From the NCBI RefSeq assembly GCF_020297055.1, contig NZ_JAIXCQ010000017.1, positions 1 through 64,000 of the forward strand: 64,000 nt of DNA, written 5' to 3'. The position numbers and the translations under genes were made by a program. Source of the DNA: Isoptericola luteus (GTDB lineage Bacteria; Actinomycetota; Actinomycetes; Actinomycetales; Cellulomonadaceae). The stretch's first letter is position 1. Each line of letters opens with the position of its first letter. The notes under the pieces are model-generated. The model was given only the letters and a program-made list of their open reading frames with translations. It made no database searches and was not told where the DNA came from. Below, in pieces: positions 1 through 7,941 of this stretch.

Positions 1-59
1 CGCGAGATCCGGAGGGGACGGTCCGTCGCCGGTACGGACCGTCCCCTCCGGATCTCGCG
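1..59. terminator. Perfect 25-bp inverted repeat downstream of rex
   Basis: Bases 1-25 are exactly complementary to bases 35-59, leaving a 9-base loop. The structure starts 13 bases after the rex stop codon (rex is read on the minus strand), so it is a good candidate for the rex terminator. It may also serve a convergent gene outside the window. No U-tract is visible, as is usual for hairpin terminators in GC-rich actinobacteria. Confidence 0.75.
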
Positions 60-71
60 GGTCCGGCTTCT

Positions 72-731
72 CTATCTCGGCGTGCCGTTGGTCGCGGCGC
101 GGGCGGCCGCGTGGAACGCGAGGATCTGCAGCTCGCCGGCCACGTCCACGGACCGGACGACGACGTCGTCGGGCAGCTGCAGGGCCACGGGCGCGAAGGA
201 CAGGATCTCGCGCACCCCGCAGGCGACGATGCGCTCCGCCAGCCCCTGTGCCACCGGGCCGGGGGTGGCCAGCACCACCATCGAGACGCCCGTCCGCGCG
301 AGGACGTCCTCGAGGGTGTCGACGTGCTCGATCGCCAGGCCCGCCGCCGTCGTGCCGACGATCCCCGGGTCGGCGTCCAGCAGGGCGACCACCTGGAAGC
401 CGCGGGCCGCGTACCCCGAGTAGTTCGCCAGCGCGTGCCCCAGGTTGCCGATGCCGACGATCGCGAGCCGGTGCTCCGACTCCAGGCCCAGCGCCGCCGC
501 GACGTACGACGCCAGGGACTGCACGTCGTACCCGACCCCGCGCGTGCCGAAGGACCCCAGATAGGACAGGTCCTTGCGCAGCTGCGCCGACCCCACCCCC
601 GAGCGTTCCGCCAGCTCCGAGGACGACGTCGTCGTCACCCCCGCGTCCACCAGGTCGCGCAGCGCGCGCAGGTAATAGGGCAACCGCGCCACCGTCGCGG
701 CCGGCACCGTCGCCTCACCGAGCTCGATCAC
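72..731 (-). CDS. rex: Redox-sensing transcriptional repressor Rex
   Basis: Rex senses the NADH/NAD+ ratio and represses respiratory and fermentative genes. Numbering from the ATG at 737, an N-terminal winged-helix DNA-binding region (about residues 15-65, with ELAERSGVGSAQLRKDLSYLG) precedes a Rossmann NAD(H)-binding fold with GIGNLG at 95-100. The length of about 220 residues is normal for the family. A first ATG at 735-737 has the AAGGAGG ribosome site almost touching it. The GTG two codons later (729-731) has ideal 7-base spacing and is preferred here. The gene follows a glutaredoxin-like gene by 18 bases or fewer, suggesting a redox-themed operon. No Rex operator was recognised in the window. 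Confidence 0.93.
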   Translation of the reverse strand: MIELGEATVPAATVARLPYYLRALRDLVDAGVTTTSSSELAERSGVGSAQLRKDLSYLGSFGTRGVGYDVQSLASYVAAALGLESEHRLAIVGIGNLGHALANYSGYAARGFQVVALLDADPGIVGTTAAGLAIEHVDTLEDVLARTGVSMVVLATPGPVAQGLAERIVACGVREILSFAPVALQLPDDVVVRSVDVAGELQILAFHAAARAATNGTPR

Positions 732-749
732 GTCCATCCCTCCTTGCCG

Positions 750-1046
750 CTACCGGGCAAGCCGCCGCGCCAGGCGCGCCGCGTCGACACGCCAGAATCC
801 TTGCTGCACGCCGTCCACCTCGACGACGGGCACGTAGTCCCCGTACTTCTCCACCAGATCGCCGCCGCCCCCGGCACCGTGCGCACCACCGTCCGGACCG
901 ACCTCGATGTCGACCTCGCGCCAGCGCTCTCCCGCCGCCGTGCACACCTGCTCCACGACCGCCCGCGCATCGTCGCACAGGTGGCATCCCGGCCGGGTGT
1001 ACAGGACGACCCGTGGTCGTTCGACGGATCCATGCGGCCTGCTCAC
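750..1046 (-). CDS. Glutaredoxin family protein
   Basis: A small thioredoxin-fold protein of about 98 residues. The core reads VVLYTRPGCHLCDDA, with a CxxC redox centre (CHLC) at the start of the first helix. A later VPVVEVDG matches the cis-proline segment of the fold. It probably acts as a thiol oxidoreductase in the cytoplasm; its partner is unknown. The open frame extends upstream to 1106 but would then overlap the divergent HAD gene, so the GTG at 1046 is chosen. It lies directly upstream of rex on the same strand, which fits a shared redox role. A Gly/Ala-rich insertion (GGAHGAGGGG) in the middle is unusual. Confidence 0.8.
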   Translation of the reverse strand: MSRPHGSVERPRVVLYTRPGCHLCDDARAVVEQVCTAAGERWREVDIEVGPDGGAHGAGGGGDLVEKYGDYVPVVEVDGVQQGFWRVDAARLARRLAR

Positions 1047-1081
1047 CTGCACAGCGTATCCGCGCCGATACAGTGGACCGT

Positions 1082-1885
1082 ATGCCGTCCCCCGCCGAGC
1101 CCTCACCTCCGACGGCCGGGGCCGCAGCCTTCTTCGACGTCGACAACACGATCATCCGGGGAGCGAGCTCGTTCCACCTGGCCCGCGCCCTGTACCAGCG
1201 CCGGTTCTTCGGCACGGCGGACCTGGTCCGGTTCGCGCTGATCCAGGCGAAGTACCTGATCTTCGGCGAGTCCCGCACCCAGATCGAGTCGGTGCGCAAC
1301 CGCGCCCTGTCACTCATCGCAGGGCGGTCGGTCGCCGAGATCACCGCCGTCGGCGAGGAGGTCTACGACACCGTCCTGGAGCTGCGGATCTTCCCCGGCA
1401 CCAAGCGTCTCCTCGACGCCCACGTGGCGGCGGGCGACCAGGTGTGGCTCGTCACCGCGACCCCGGTCGAGATCGGCGGGCTCATCGCGCGCCGGCTGGG
1501 GGCCACGGGCTGCCTCGGCACCATCGCCGAGCACTCGGGCGGCTACTACACCGGCCGGCTCATCGGGGACCTCATGCACGGCGAGTCCAAGGGTGCCGCC
1601 GTGCGCGAGCTCGCCGAGCGCGAGGGTCTGGACCTGGAGGCGTCGTACGCCTACGGCGACTCGCTCAACGACCTGCCCATGATGCGGTCCGTCGGCAACC
1701 CGTGCCCCATCAACCCGGACGTGCGCCTGCGCCGGCACGCGAAGGACGTCGGCTGGCCCATCCGCGAGTTCCGCGGACGGCGGCAGCGCGCCGCCCGCCG
1801 CGGCGTCCGCACGGCCTCGTGGGCCGGCGCCGCCTGGGTCGCCGGCCTGGTGCTGCGCGCCGTCCAGAAGCGCCTGCGCGGCTGA
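1082..1885 (+). CDS. HAD-superfamily (subfamily IB) phosphatase
   Basis: A 267-residue SerB-like HAD hydrolase. Motif I is FFDVDNTII near residue 17, with the nucleophile Asp and the second Asp two residues later. Motif II is in VWLVTATP, and the lysine of motif III follows in GESKG. Motif IV is YGDSLNDLPMM. A cap of about 80 residues between motifs I and II fits subfamily IB1. A basic C-terminal tail (about 30 residues, many Arg) with a hydrophobic stretch may contact membrane. The substrate cannot be read from sequence. The promoter must lie in the 35 bases shared with the divergent glutaredoxin gene, where GATACAGT resembles a -10 element close to the start. Confidence 0.85.
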   Translation: MPSPAEPSPPTAGAAAFFDVDNTIIRGASSFHLARALYQRRFFGTADLVRFALIQAKYLIFGESRTQIESVRNRALSLIAGRSVAEITAVGEEVYDTVLELRIFPGTKRLLDAHVAAGDQVWLVTATPVEIGGLIARRLGATGCLGTIAEHSGGYYTGRLIGDLMHGESKGAAVRELAEREGLDLEASYAYGDSLNDLPMMRSVGNPCPINPDVRLRRHAKDVGWPIREFRGRRQRAARRGVRTASWAGAAWVAGLVLRAVQKRLRG

Positions 1886-1911
1886 CCCGGCCGCGCCTGG
1901 CAGAACGCAAC

Positions 1912-1945
1912 GAGCCCGGCACCCCCGCAGTGAGGGTCCGGGCTC
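1912..1945. terminator. Hairpin between convergent HAD and bS22 genes
   Basis: GAGCCCGG at 1912-1919 pairs with CCGGGCTC at 1938-1945, and ACCC pairs with GGGT inside, with one bulged C. It sits between the 3' ends of two convergent genes and probably terminates both. Confidence 0.75.
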
Positions 1946-1979
1946 GGGACGCGCGGCCCGCCGCGAGGCGGGCGCGAGA

Positions 1980-2078
1980 TCACTTCTTGTTACGACGCTG
2001 GTGACGCGTCTTGCGAAGCAGCTTGCGGTGCTTCTTCTTCGCCATGCGCTTACGGCGCTTCTTGATGACGGAGCCCAT
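1980..2078 (-). CDS. Actinobacterial mini ribosomal protein bS22 (AURKAIP1/COX24 domain)
   Basis: A 32-residue protein starting MGSVIKKRRKRMAKKKHRKL and ending in RNKK, almost entirely Lys/Arg/His. This is the signature of the tiny conserved actinobacterial 30S subunit protein bS22, which binds rRNA near the decoding centre. The ATG at 2076-2078 is preceded by a GAGGAC ribosome site. It stands alone, about 170 bases from the next minus-strand gene start, and faces a terminator hairpin downstream. Recognition rests on composition and the characteristic KKRRKRMAKKKHRK block; the size is normal for the family. Confidence 0.92.
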   Translation of the reverse strand: MGSVIKKRRKRMAKKKHRKLLRKTRHQRRNKK

Positions 2079-2247
2079 GAGGTCCTCACAATGCTGGTCG
2101 GATGGTGGAACGGTTGGTCCCACGAGCCTGTGAGCAGGTGCAGCCGACCAACACGGAAAGTCCGTCCTCCAGGGTACCCGATCCACGCTCGTACCCCGAA
2201 CTCCGGTGCCGGGGGCGCCGCCCAGGTGGGCCCCGGGGCGTCTGCCG

Positions 2248-3423
2248 CTAGTCGCGGTAGGGGTCGAGCCCCCAGGTGGGGAACACGTGCTTGCGGGTGG
2301 CGAGGACGGCGCGGTCCACGTCGTCGGCGGGGTCGTAGCCCTCGGACCAGGGCCGCCAGGCGACGTCCCGTCCCCCCAGCCGCTCGGCCGGGTCGAGTCC
2401 CGACATCTCCTCGACGTCCCGGCGCCAGTGCTCGGGCAGGACGATCCCGGCGGGTAGCGGCACGTGCGCGGCCTCCGCCACGAGGCTCGCCCACACCAGC
2501 GGGACGACGTCGACCACGGCGTACCCGCCCCCGCCGAGCGCCACCCAGCGCCCGTCGGCGACCTCGTGGGCGAGGTCGTGCACCCAGCGGGCCGCGGTGC
2601 GCTGCGCGTCGACGCCGACGTTCAGGTCGGTCAGCGGGTCGTTGCCGTGCGCGTCACAACCGTGCTGCGACACGATCACCTGGGGGTCGAACTCCCGGAG
2701 GACCGCCGGGAGCACGGCGTTCACGGCCCGCAGCCAGCGGGCACCGTCCGTGCGCGGCGGCAGGGCGACGTTCACCGCCGTCCCGTGGGCCGCCGTGCCG
2801 CCCGTGTCCGCGGGGTTGCCCGTGCCCGGGAAGAGGGTGTGCCCGTCCTGGTGCACCGAGAAGGTGAGCACGCGCGGGTCGTCCCAGAAGATCGACTCGA
2901 CGCCGTCCCCGTGGTGCGCGTCGAGGTCGACGTACGCGACCCGTTCCGCCCCCAGGTCCAGGAGCCGCTGCACGGCCGCCGCGGCGTCGTTGTAGATGCA
3001 GAAGCCCGACGCCGACCCTCGCCGCGCGTGATGCATGCCGCCGGCGACGTTCACCCCGTGGACGACGCGCCCTGACCACACGGCCTCGGCGGCATCCACG
3101 GACGCGGCCACGATGCGCGCCCCCGCCTCGTGCATCCCGGCGAAGACCGGGTCGTCCTCCGTGCCGAGGCCGCGCAGCGGGTCGGGCTGCCCCGTGGCCG
3201 CCGCGCGCCGCACGGCGGCGACGTACTCGGCGTCGTGCACCGTCTGCACGACGGCGTCGGGTGCGGGGGCGACGTCGGCGACCTCGAGGGTGGGCTCTTC
3301 GAGCAGACCCAGCTCGCGGACCAGGCGCATCGTCAGGTCGAGCCGGGTGGGCGCCATCGGGTGCCCGGGGCCGAAGTCGTAGCGCAGCAGCTCAGGGCTC
3401 CACAGCAGCCGGGCGACGCGCAT
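2248..3423 (-). CDS. acuC: Acetoin utilization protein AcuC / class I histone-deacetylase-like enzyme
   Basis: A 391-residue zinc-dependent deacetylase of the arginase/deacetylase fold. Visible motifs are the N-terminal YDFGPGHPM, the catalytic HHARRGSASGFCIYND block, and the metal/active-site DLDAHHGDGVE. A late GGGGYAV follows. In bacteria AcuC removes acetyl groups from lysines, for example on acetyl-CoA synthetase. A GTG six codons upstream (3441) is possible, but the ATG at 3423 fits family N-termini better. It is divergent from trkH across about 107 bases. No acetoin genes are nearby, so the physiological substrate is not indicated by context. Confidence 0.9.
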   Translation of the reverse strand: MRVARLLWSPELLRYDFGPGHPMAPTRLDLTMRLVRELGLLEEPTLEVADVAPAPDAVVQTVHDAEYVAAVRRAAATGQPDPLRGLGTEDDPVFAGMHEAGARIVAASVDAAEAVWSGRVVHGVNVAGGMHHARRGSASGFCIYNDAAAAVQRLLDLGAERVAYVDLDAHHGDGVESIFWDDPRVLTFSVHQDGHTLFPGTGNPADTGGTAAHGTAVNVALPPRTDGARWLRAVNAVLPAVLREFDPQVIVSQHGCDAHGNDPLTDLNVGVDAQRTAARWVHDLAHEVADGRWVALGGGGYAVVDVVPLVWASLVAEAAHVPLPAGIVLPEHWRRDVEEMSGLDPAERLGGRDVAWRPWSEGYDPADDVDRAVLATRKHVFPTWGLDPYRD

Positions 3424-3530
3424 CCCGTCACCGTAGCCCACGGCGTGGCAGGCTTGGGCCGCGCGGATCGTCGGCGAGACGCGCCGCGCGACGGACTGCG
3501 CAGCACGGGACCGGGCGGAGAGGGGACGGT

Positions 3531-4919
3531 GTGAAGAGGACGTGGGGCCGTCGCATGCTGGCGCTACGCGGCTGGGTCGACCAGGCCGCCCGCGAGTACC
3601 CCGCGCGGCTGGCGATGACGGTGTTCGCCGCCGTCATCACCCTGGTCTGGCTCCTGCTGCTGCCCCCGTGGGCGACGACGTCGGGCCAGGGCGCGCCCGC
3701 CGTCGACGCCCTCTTCACCGCGACGTCCGCCGTGTGCGTCACCGGCCTGGTCGTGCACGACACGGCGACGTACTGGTCCGAGTACGGGCACGTCGTCATC
3801 CTCGTCGGGATCAAGGTCGGCGGGCTCGGCGTGATGACGCTGGCGTCGCTGCTCGGACTGGCGGTGTCACGGCGGCTCGGCCTCACGCAGAAGCTGCTCA
3901 CCGCCTCGGAGACGAAGACGGAGCGGCTCGGCGAGGTCGGTGCCCTGCTGCGCACCATCATCATCACGGCGACGTCGATCGAGCTCGTGATCGCGCTGCT
4001 GCTGTTCCCCCGACTGCTCGCGCTGGGCGACTCCGCGGGGATGGCCGCCTGGCACGCCCTGTTCTACGCGGTGTCGTCGTTCAACAACGCCGGGTTCGTG
4101 CCGACCGCCGACGGACTGCTCCCGTTCGCGTCCGACTGGCTGGTGCTGCTGCCGATCTGCCTCGGCGTGTTCATCGGCTCGCTCGGCTTCCCGGTGATCC
4201 TCAACGTCATCACCCACCGGCGGCGACGCCACCACTGGATCCGCTCCCTGTCGCTGCACACCAAGCTCACGGTGACCACCAGCCTCGCGCTGCTGGTCGG
4301 CGGCGCGGTGCTCATCGGCGCGCTGGAGTGGAACAACCCGGCCACGTTCGGCTCGCAGGACGGCGCGACCCGCGTCCTGTCGTCGATCGTCGCCTCCGTG
4401 ATGCCCCGGTCCGGTGGCTTCTCCAGCGTCGACACCAGCCGGCTGCACCAGGAGACGTGGCTCGCGACCGACGCGCTGATGTTCGTGGGCGGCGGCTCGG
4501 CGTCCACCGCGGGCGGCATCAAGGTCACGACCCTCGCCGTCATGCTGCTCGCCATCCTCTCGGAGGCCCGCGGCGACAAGGACACCGACGCGTTCGGCCG
4601 CCGCATCCCCCGCGACACGCTGCGGCTGTCCATCGCGGTCGTCTTCATGGGTGCGACGGCGGTGCTCGTCACGTGTCTCGCGCTGCTGCGCCTGACGCCG
4701 TACTCCCTGTCCGAGGTGCTGTTCGAGGCGATCTCCGCCTACGCGACCGTGGGTCTGTCCACCGGCATCACGGCGAGCCTGCCCGACGCCGCGAAGCTCT
4801 GGCTCTGCGGGCTGATGTTCGTCGGCCGCGTCGGCGTCATCTCCGTGCTGGGCGCGCTCGCGCTGCGCGACCGGCGGCGCATCGTACGCTTCCCGGAGGA
4901 ACGCCCGATCATCGGGTGA
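3531..4919 (+). CDS. trkH: TrkH/KtrB-family potassium uptake channel subunit
   Basis: A 462-residue integral membrane protein with four repeated M1-pore-M2 units. Selectivity-filter-like segments are TSAVCVTGL, SSFNNAGF, PRSGGFSSVD and AYATVGLSTG, each with the conserved Gly. The GGGSASTAGGIKVTT stretch is the typical M3C2 intramembrane loop and following segment. The GTG start at 3531 is chosen because GGAGAGGGG precedes it at good spacing; an ATG at 3555 is an alternative. It is followed by a TrkA-type cytosolic gating subunit, so the two should form a K+ (or K+/Na+) uptake system in the cytoplasmic membrane. Confidence 0.92.
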   Translation: MKRTWGRRMLALRGWVDQAAREYPARLAMTVFAAVITLVWLLLLPPWATTSGQGAPAVDALFTATSAVCVTGLVVHDTATYWSEYGHVVILVGIKVGGLGVMTLASLLGLAVSRRLGLTQKLLTASETKTERLGEVGALLRTIIITATSIELVIALLLFPRLLALGDSAGMAAWHALFYAVSSFNNAGFVPTADGLLPFASDWLVLLPICLGVFIGSLGFPVILNVITHRRRRHHWIRSLSLHTKLTVTTSLALLVGGAVLIGALEWNNPATFGSQDGATRVLSSIVASVMPRSGGFSSVDTSRLHQETWLATDALMFVGGGSASTAGGIKVTTLAVMLLAILSEARGDKDTDAFGRRIPRDTLRLSIAVVFMGATAVLVTCLALLRLTPYSLSEVLFEAISAYATVGLSTGITASLPDAAKLWLCGLMFVGRVGVISVLGALALRDRRRIVRFPEERPIIG

Positions 4920-5001
4920 GGCGGAGGTGCCGCGAAGGGTGAGGGCCGAGGAACGAGGCACTCGCCCGGAGCAGAACCGCAGCCTCACCCCTGCCCTCAC
5001 C
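4914..5001 (+). repeat. Interleaved inverted repeats between trkH and trkA
   Basis: GGGTGAGGC at 4914-4922 (covering the trkH stop) and GGGTGAGGGC at 4937-4946 can each pair with GCCTCACCC at 4982-4990 or GCCCTCACC at 4993-5001. Two alternative foldings of the trkH-trkA spacer RNA are therefore possible. It does not resemble the c-di-AMP riboswitch. A role in attenuation or mRNA processing is inference. Confidence 0.45.
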
Positions 5002-5020
5002 GGACCGACGAGGAGACCAC

Positions 5021-5698
5021 GTGCCCGAGAAGAAGCCCCGCGAGCGCGAGCGGGACGCCGGTGTCCTCGTCATCGGGCTGGGACGGTTCGGGTCGGCGAT
5101 CGCCGCGACGCTGGACCGGCTCGGTCAGGACGTCCTCGCCGTCGAGCGGGACCAGCGCCTGGTGGCGCAGTGGTCTGGCCGGCTGCCGCTGGTCGAGGCG
5201 GACGCGTCGAACCCGGAGGCCCTGGAGCAGCTCGGGGCTCGGGACTTCGGCGTCGCCGTCGTGGGCGTCGGTACCCAGCTCGAGGCGTCCGTGCTCATCA
5301 CGGGCAACCTCGTGGACATGGGCACCCCGCAGATCTGGGCGAAGGCGGTCTCGGCGGAGCACGGGCGCATCCTCACGCGCATCGGCGCGCACCACGTGGT
5401 GTTCCCGGAGTCCGACGCCGGCTCGCGGGTCGCGCATCTCGTCAGCGGCAAGATGCTCGACTACATCGAGGTCGAGGACGGGTTCACCATCGTCAAGATG
5501 CGCCCGCCGAAGGAGATGCAGGGTTTCACGCTCGCGCAGTCGGACGTCCGCAAGAAGTACGGCGTGACCGTCATCGGCGTGAAGTCGCCCGGCGTCGAGT
5601 TCCTCTACGCGACGCCGGAGACCCGTGTGAGCGCCAACGACCTCCTGGTGTGCTCGGGCCACGCCGACCTGCTCGAGCGGTTCTCCGCGCGGCCGTGA
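5021..5698 (+). CDS. trkA: TrkA/KtrA-type RCK potassium channel regulatory subunit
   Basis: A 225-residue cytosolic protein. The N-terminal RCK Rossmann domain shows GLGRFGSAIA (nucleotide-binding glycines) followed by an acidic VER at the end of the second strand. The C-terminal half is an RCK_C domain, in which ligands such as c-di-AMP bind in related proteins. The GTG start at 5021 is preceded by GAGGAGACCAC. It lies 101 bases after trkH on the same strand and should gate it. The window also encodes DisA, a c-di-AMP synthase, so nucleotide control of this channel is plausible but not shown by the sequence. Confidence 0.92.
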   Translation: MPEKKPRERERDAGVLVIGLGRFGSAIAATLDRLGQDVLAVERDQRLVAQWSGRLPLVEADASNPEALEQLGARDFGVAVVGVGTQLEASVLITGNLVDMGTPQIWAKAVSAEHGRILTRIGAHHVVFPESDAGSRVAHLVSGKMLDYIEVEDGFTIVKMRPPKEMQGFTLAQSDVRKKYGVTVIGVKSPGVEFLYATPETRVSANDLLVCSGHADLLERFSARP

Positions 5699-5722
5699 TC
5701 GCCCGCCCGTCCGGCGGCCGGC

Positions 5723-6445
5723 TCACGCGGTACGACGCCGCAGGGTGGCGACCCCCAGCACGACGGCGCCGACGATGAACAGGACGATGACGCCGACGGC
5801 GCCGGAGACGTCGGCCCACTCGGCCCCGGCGGACAGGTCCTGCATCGCCTCGATGGCGTAGGTCAGCGGGAACACCCGCGAGAGCCACTCGAGGACCTGC
5901 GGCATCTGGTCGCGCGGCATGAGCAGGCCGCAGGTGATGAGCTGCGGGAAGATGATGGCCGGCATCATCTGCACGGCCTGGAACTCGCTGCGGGCCAGCG
6001 CGGACGCTGCCAGGCCCAGGCAGCAGCCGAGGACGGCGTCGAGCATGGCCACCACCACGACGAGCCACAGCGGCCCGAGCACGTTCATGCCGACGGCGAG
6101 CGCGAAGCCCACGACGACCAGGGACTGCACGAGCGCCAGCCCGGCGAACGCCAGGGCGTAGCCGGCCACGAAGTCGGCCTTGCGCAGCGGGGTCGTCATG
6201 AGCCGCTCGAGCGTCCCGGACTGCCGCTCGCGCAGCGTGGCGACGCTCGTGACGAGGAACATGACGATGAGCGGGAAGAGGCCCACGAGCATGGGGCCGA
6301 ACTGGTCGAGCACTCCCGTGCCGTCGAACATCCATGCGAGCAGCCCGAGCAGCAGGCAGGGCAGCCCGATGATGAGGACGACGGTGCGGCGGTCGAACCG
6401 GAGCTGGGCCAGGACGCGGCTCGCGGTGGTCAGGGTGAGCGTCAT
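5723..6445 (-). CDS. ABC-2 type transporter permease
   Basis: A 240-residue membrane protein with about six hydrophobic segments. After the first helix comes RERQSGTLERLMTTPL, the typical cytoplasmic coupling region of ABC-2 export permeases. FPQLITCGLLMPRDQMP and the final helices match the DrrB/NodJ-like family. Its ATG at 6443-6445 overlaps the stop of the ATPase gene (ATGA), so the two are translationally coupled. With the upstream TetR regulator it forms a drug or metabolite efflux unit; the substrate is unknown. Confidence 0.88.
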   Translation of the reverse strand: MTLTLTTASRVLAQLRFDRRTVVLIIGLPCLLLGLLAWMFDGTGVLDQFGPMLVGLFPLIVMFLVTSVATLRERQSGTLERLMTTPLRKADFVAGYALAFAGLALVQSLVVVGFALAVGMNVLGPLWLVVVVAMLDAVLGCCLGLAASALARSEFQAVQMMPAIIFPQLITCGLLMPRDQMPQVLEWLSRVFPLTYAIEAMQDLSAGAEWADVSGAVGVIVLFIVGAVVLGVATLRRRTA

Positions 6446-7203
6446 CGGGTCCCCTCCTCGCTGGTCGTCGGTGCCTCGCGCTGCTCGATGAGCGTCAGGA
6501 ACGCGCGCTCGGCGTCCGGGGCCCCGGTGGACTCGAGGAGCTCGGAGGGCGTGGTGTCCGCCAGGAGCGTGCCCTCGCGGAGCAGCAGCAGCCGGTCGCA
6601 CCGCGTGGCTTCGTCCATGACGTGGCTGGAGACCAGCAGCGTGCGCCCGTCGGCGGCGAGGCGCCGGAACATGTTCCACAGGTCTCGCCGCAGCACGGGG
6701 TCCAGCCCGACGGTGGGCTCGTCGAGGACCAGCAGCTCCGGGTCGCCGACCAGCGCCGCCGCCAGGGACACCCGGGACAGCTCCCCGCCGGAGAGCGTGC
6801 CGACCCGCTGCTTCTCGTGCCCGCCCAGGTCGACGGCCTCGACGGCACGGCGCACCGCCGCCTCCGCCCCGGCACCGGGGAGCCCGGCGAGGCGTGCGAA
6901 GTAGCGCAGGTTCTGGACCACCGTGAGGTCCGTGTACACCGACGCCGCCTGGGTCACGTACCCGACGCGGTGGCGCAGCCCGGCGGCGCCGGCCGGCTCG
7001 CCCAGCACGGTCACGTCTCCGGTCACCGCGGCCTGGACGCCGACGACGGCCCGCAGCAGCGTCGTCTTGCCGGACCCTGAGGGGCCGAGCAGGCCCACCA
7101 CCTGCCCGGCGGGCACCACGACGTCCAGCCCGTCGATGACCGGTCGGCCGCCGCGCTCGACCCGGAGCCCGCGGACCCGGACCGCGACGTCGTTATTCAC
7201 CAT
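6442..7203 (-). CDS. ABC exporter ATP-binding protein
   Basis: A 253-residue ATPase with Walker A GPSGSGKTT, signature LSGGELSRVSLA, Walker B LLVLDEPTVGLD and a switch histidine in VSSHVMDEA. This is the DrrA/NodI-like branch that partners ABC-2 permeases. The start ATG (7201-7203) lies inside a perfect TTCACC/GGTGAA palindrome at 7195-7212, which would be the operator of the TetR gene immediately upstream on the same strand. Repressor binding would therefore cover the translation start and probably the transcription start. Confidence 0.92.
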   Translation of the reverse strand: MVNNDVAVRVRGLRVERGGRPVIDGLDVVVPAGQVVGLLGPSGSGKTTLLRAVVGVQAAVTGDVTVLGEPAGAAGLRHRVGYVTQAASVYTDLTVVQNLRYFARLAGLPGAGAEAAVRRAVEAVDLGGHEKQRVGTLSGGELSRVSLAAALVGDPELLVLDEPTVGLDPVLRRDLWNMFRRLAADGRTLLVSSHVMDEATRCDRLLLLREGTLLADTTPSELLESTGAPDAERAFLTLIEQREAPTTSEEGTR

Positions 7204-7212
7204 GCGGTGAAT
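7195..7212. promoter_or_regulatory. Putative TetR operator on the ABC exporter start codon
   Basis: A perfect inverted repeat, ATTCACC-ATGC-GGTGAAT, with 7-bp arms and a 4-bp centre. It contains the start codon of the exporter ATPase gene. It lies about 40 bases downstream of the TetR gene's 3' end. Size and symmetry fit a TetR-family operator; the assignment to the neighbouring TetR is inference. Confidence 0.6.
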
Positions 7213-7254
7213 TCTGCTCCTCGCGAGCGCCCGTGCACAAGACCCCGCGGCCGA

Positions 7255-7866
7255 TCAGCCCGGCAGCTCCCCGGTGAGGTAGCGCTGCAGCGTGGGGCCG
7301 ACGAGCACCGCCACCCGCGCGGGCTCCAGCGACGCCAGCGGGTCGATCGGCACGAGGAACCGCGTCATCAGCACGCCCGCGACCTGCGAGGCCACGAGCG
7401 ACGAGCGCAGCCGCGCGTCCGAGACCTCGAGCAGCCGGACCATCGGGCCGAGCACCTCCGCCCCGAGGAACTGCGGCAGCAGCCCGCGCAGGGCCGGGTC
7501 TGCCATCACGGCCGGCACGACCAGCCGCACGGTGTCGCCCCCGTCCTGGTCCCACATCTCGAGGACCGCGCGCACCAGCCGCTCCCCCAGGCCCTCGACA
7601 GGGCCCTCGACGACCGTCCGGACGAGGGCGGACGGGTTGACGTCGGCCAGGCCGAGCGACGCGGTGAACAGCTGCGTCTTGTCGCCGAACCAGTGCCGGA
7701 CCGTGCCCGGGTCCACCCCGGCACGCCGCGCGACCCCGCGGACCGACACCGCCTCGTACCCGCGGTCCGAGAACTCGGCGCGGGCGGCGGCCAGCACCTG
7801 CTCGCGCGTGTCCTGCCCCGCGGGGCGGCGACCACGGCGAGGCGACGGGGCTGTCGTTCGGGGCAC
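7255..7866 (-). CDS. TetR family repressor of the adjacent ABC exporter
   Basis: About 203 residues. The N-terminal HTH is clear: TREQVLAAARAEFSDRGYEAVSVRGVARRAGVDPGTVRHWFGDKTQLF (the recognition helix is within DPGTVRHWFG). The rest is a helical ligand-binding domain of low conservation. A GTG at 7866 is chosen; the frame also opens at a GTG at 7899, where no ribosome site is seen. It is upstream of and co-directional with the exporter genes, and the palindrome at 7195-7212 is its likely operator. The ligand is unknown and is probably an exporter substrate. Confidence 0.85.
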   Translation of the reverse strand: MPRTTAPSPRRGRRPAGQDTREQVLAAARAEFSDRGYEAVSVRGVARRAGVDPGTVRHWFGDKTQLFTASLGLADVNPSALVRTVVEGPVEGLGERLVRAVLEMWDQDGGDTVRLVVPAVMADPALRGLLPQFLGAEVLGPMVRLLEVSDARLRSSLVASQVAGVLMTRFLVPIDPLASLEPARVAVLVGPTLQRYLTGELPG

Positions 7867-7902
7867 GGCCCCATCGTGCCAGCAGCCCGCAGGCCGCACC
7901 TG

Positions 7903-7941
7903 GATCAGCCGAGCCGATCAGCCGAGCCGATCAGCCGAGCT
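7903..7941. repeat. Three tandem 13-bp repeats spanning the proC stop codon
   Basis: GATCAGCCGAGCC occurs three times head to tail (7903-7915, 7916-7928, 7929-7941; the last differs in its final base). On the minus strand each unit carries TGATCGGC, so the proC stop codon and its flank are copied three times. A similar arrangement follows disA. Confidence 0.85.

Noticed and set aside
4920-5020. c-di-AMP (ydaO-type) riboswitch between trkH and trkA
   Set aside because: The spacer is only 101 bases and lacks the conserved ydaO blocks; only simple inverted repeats are present.
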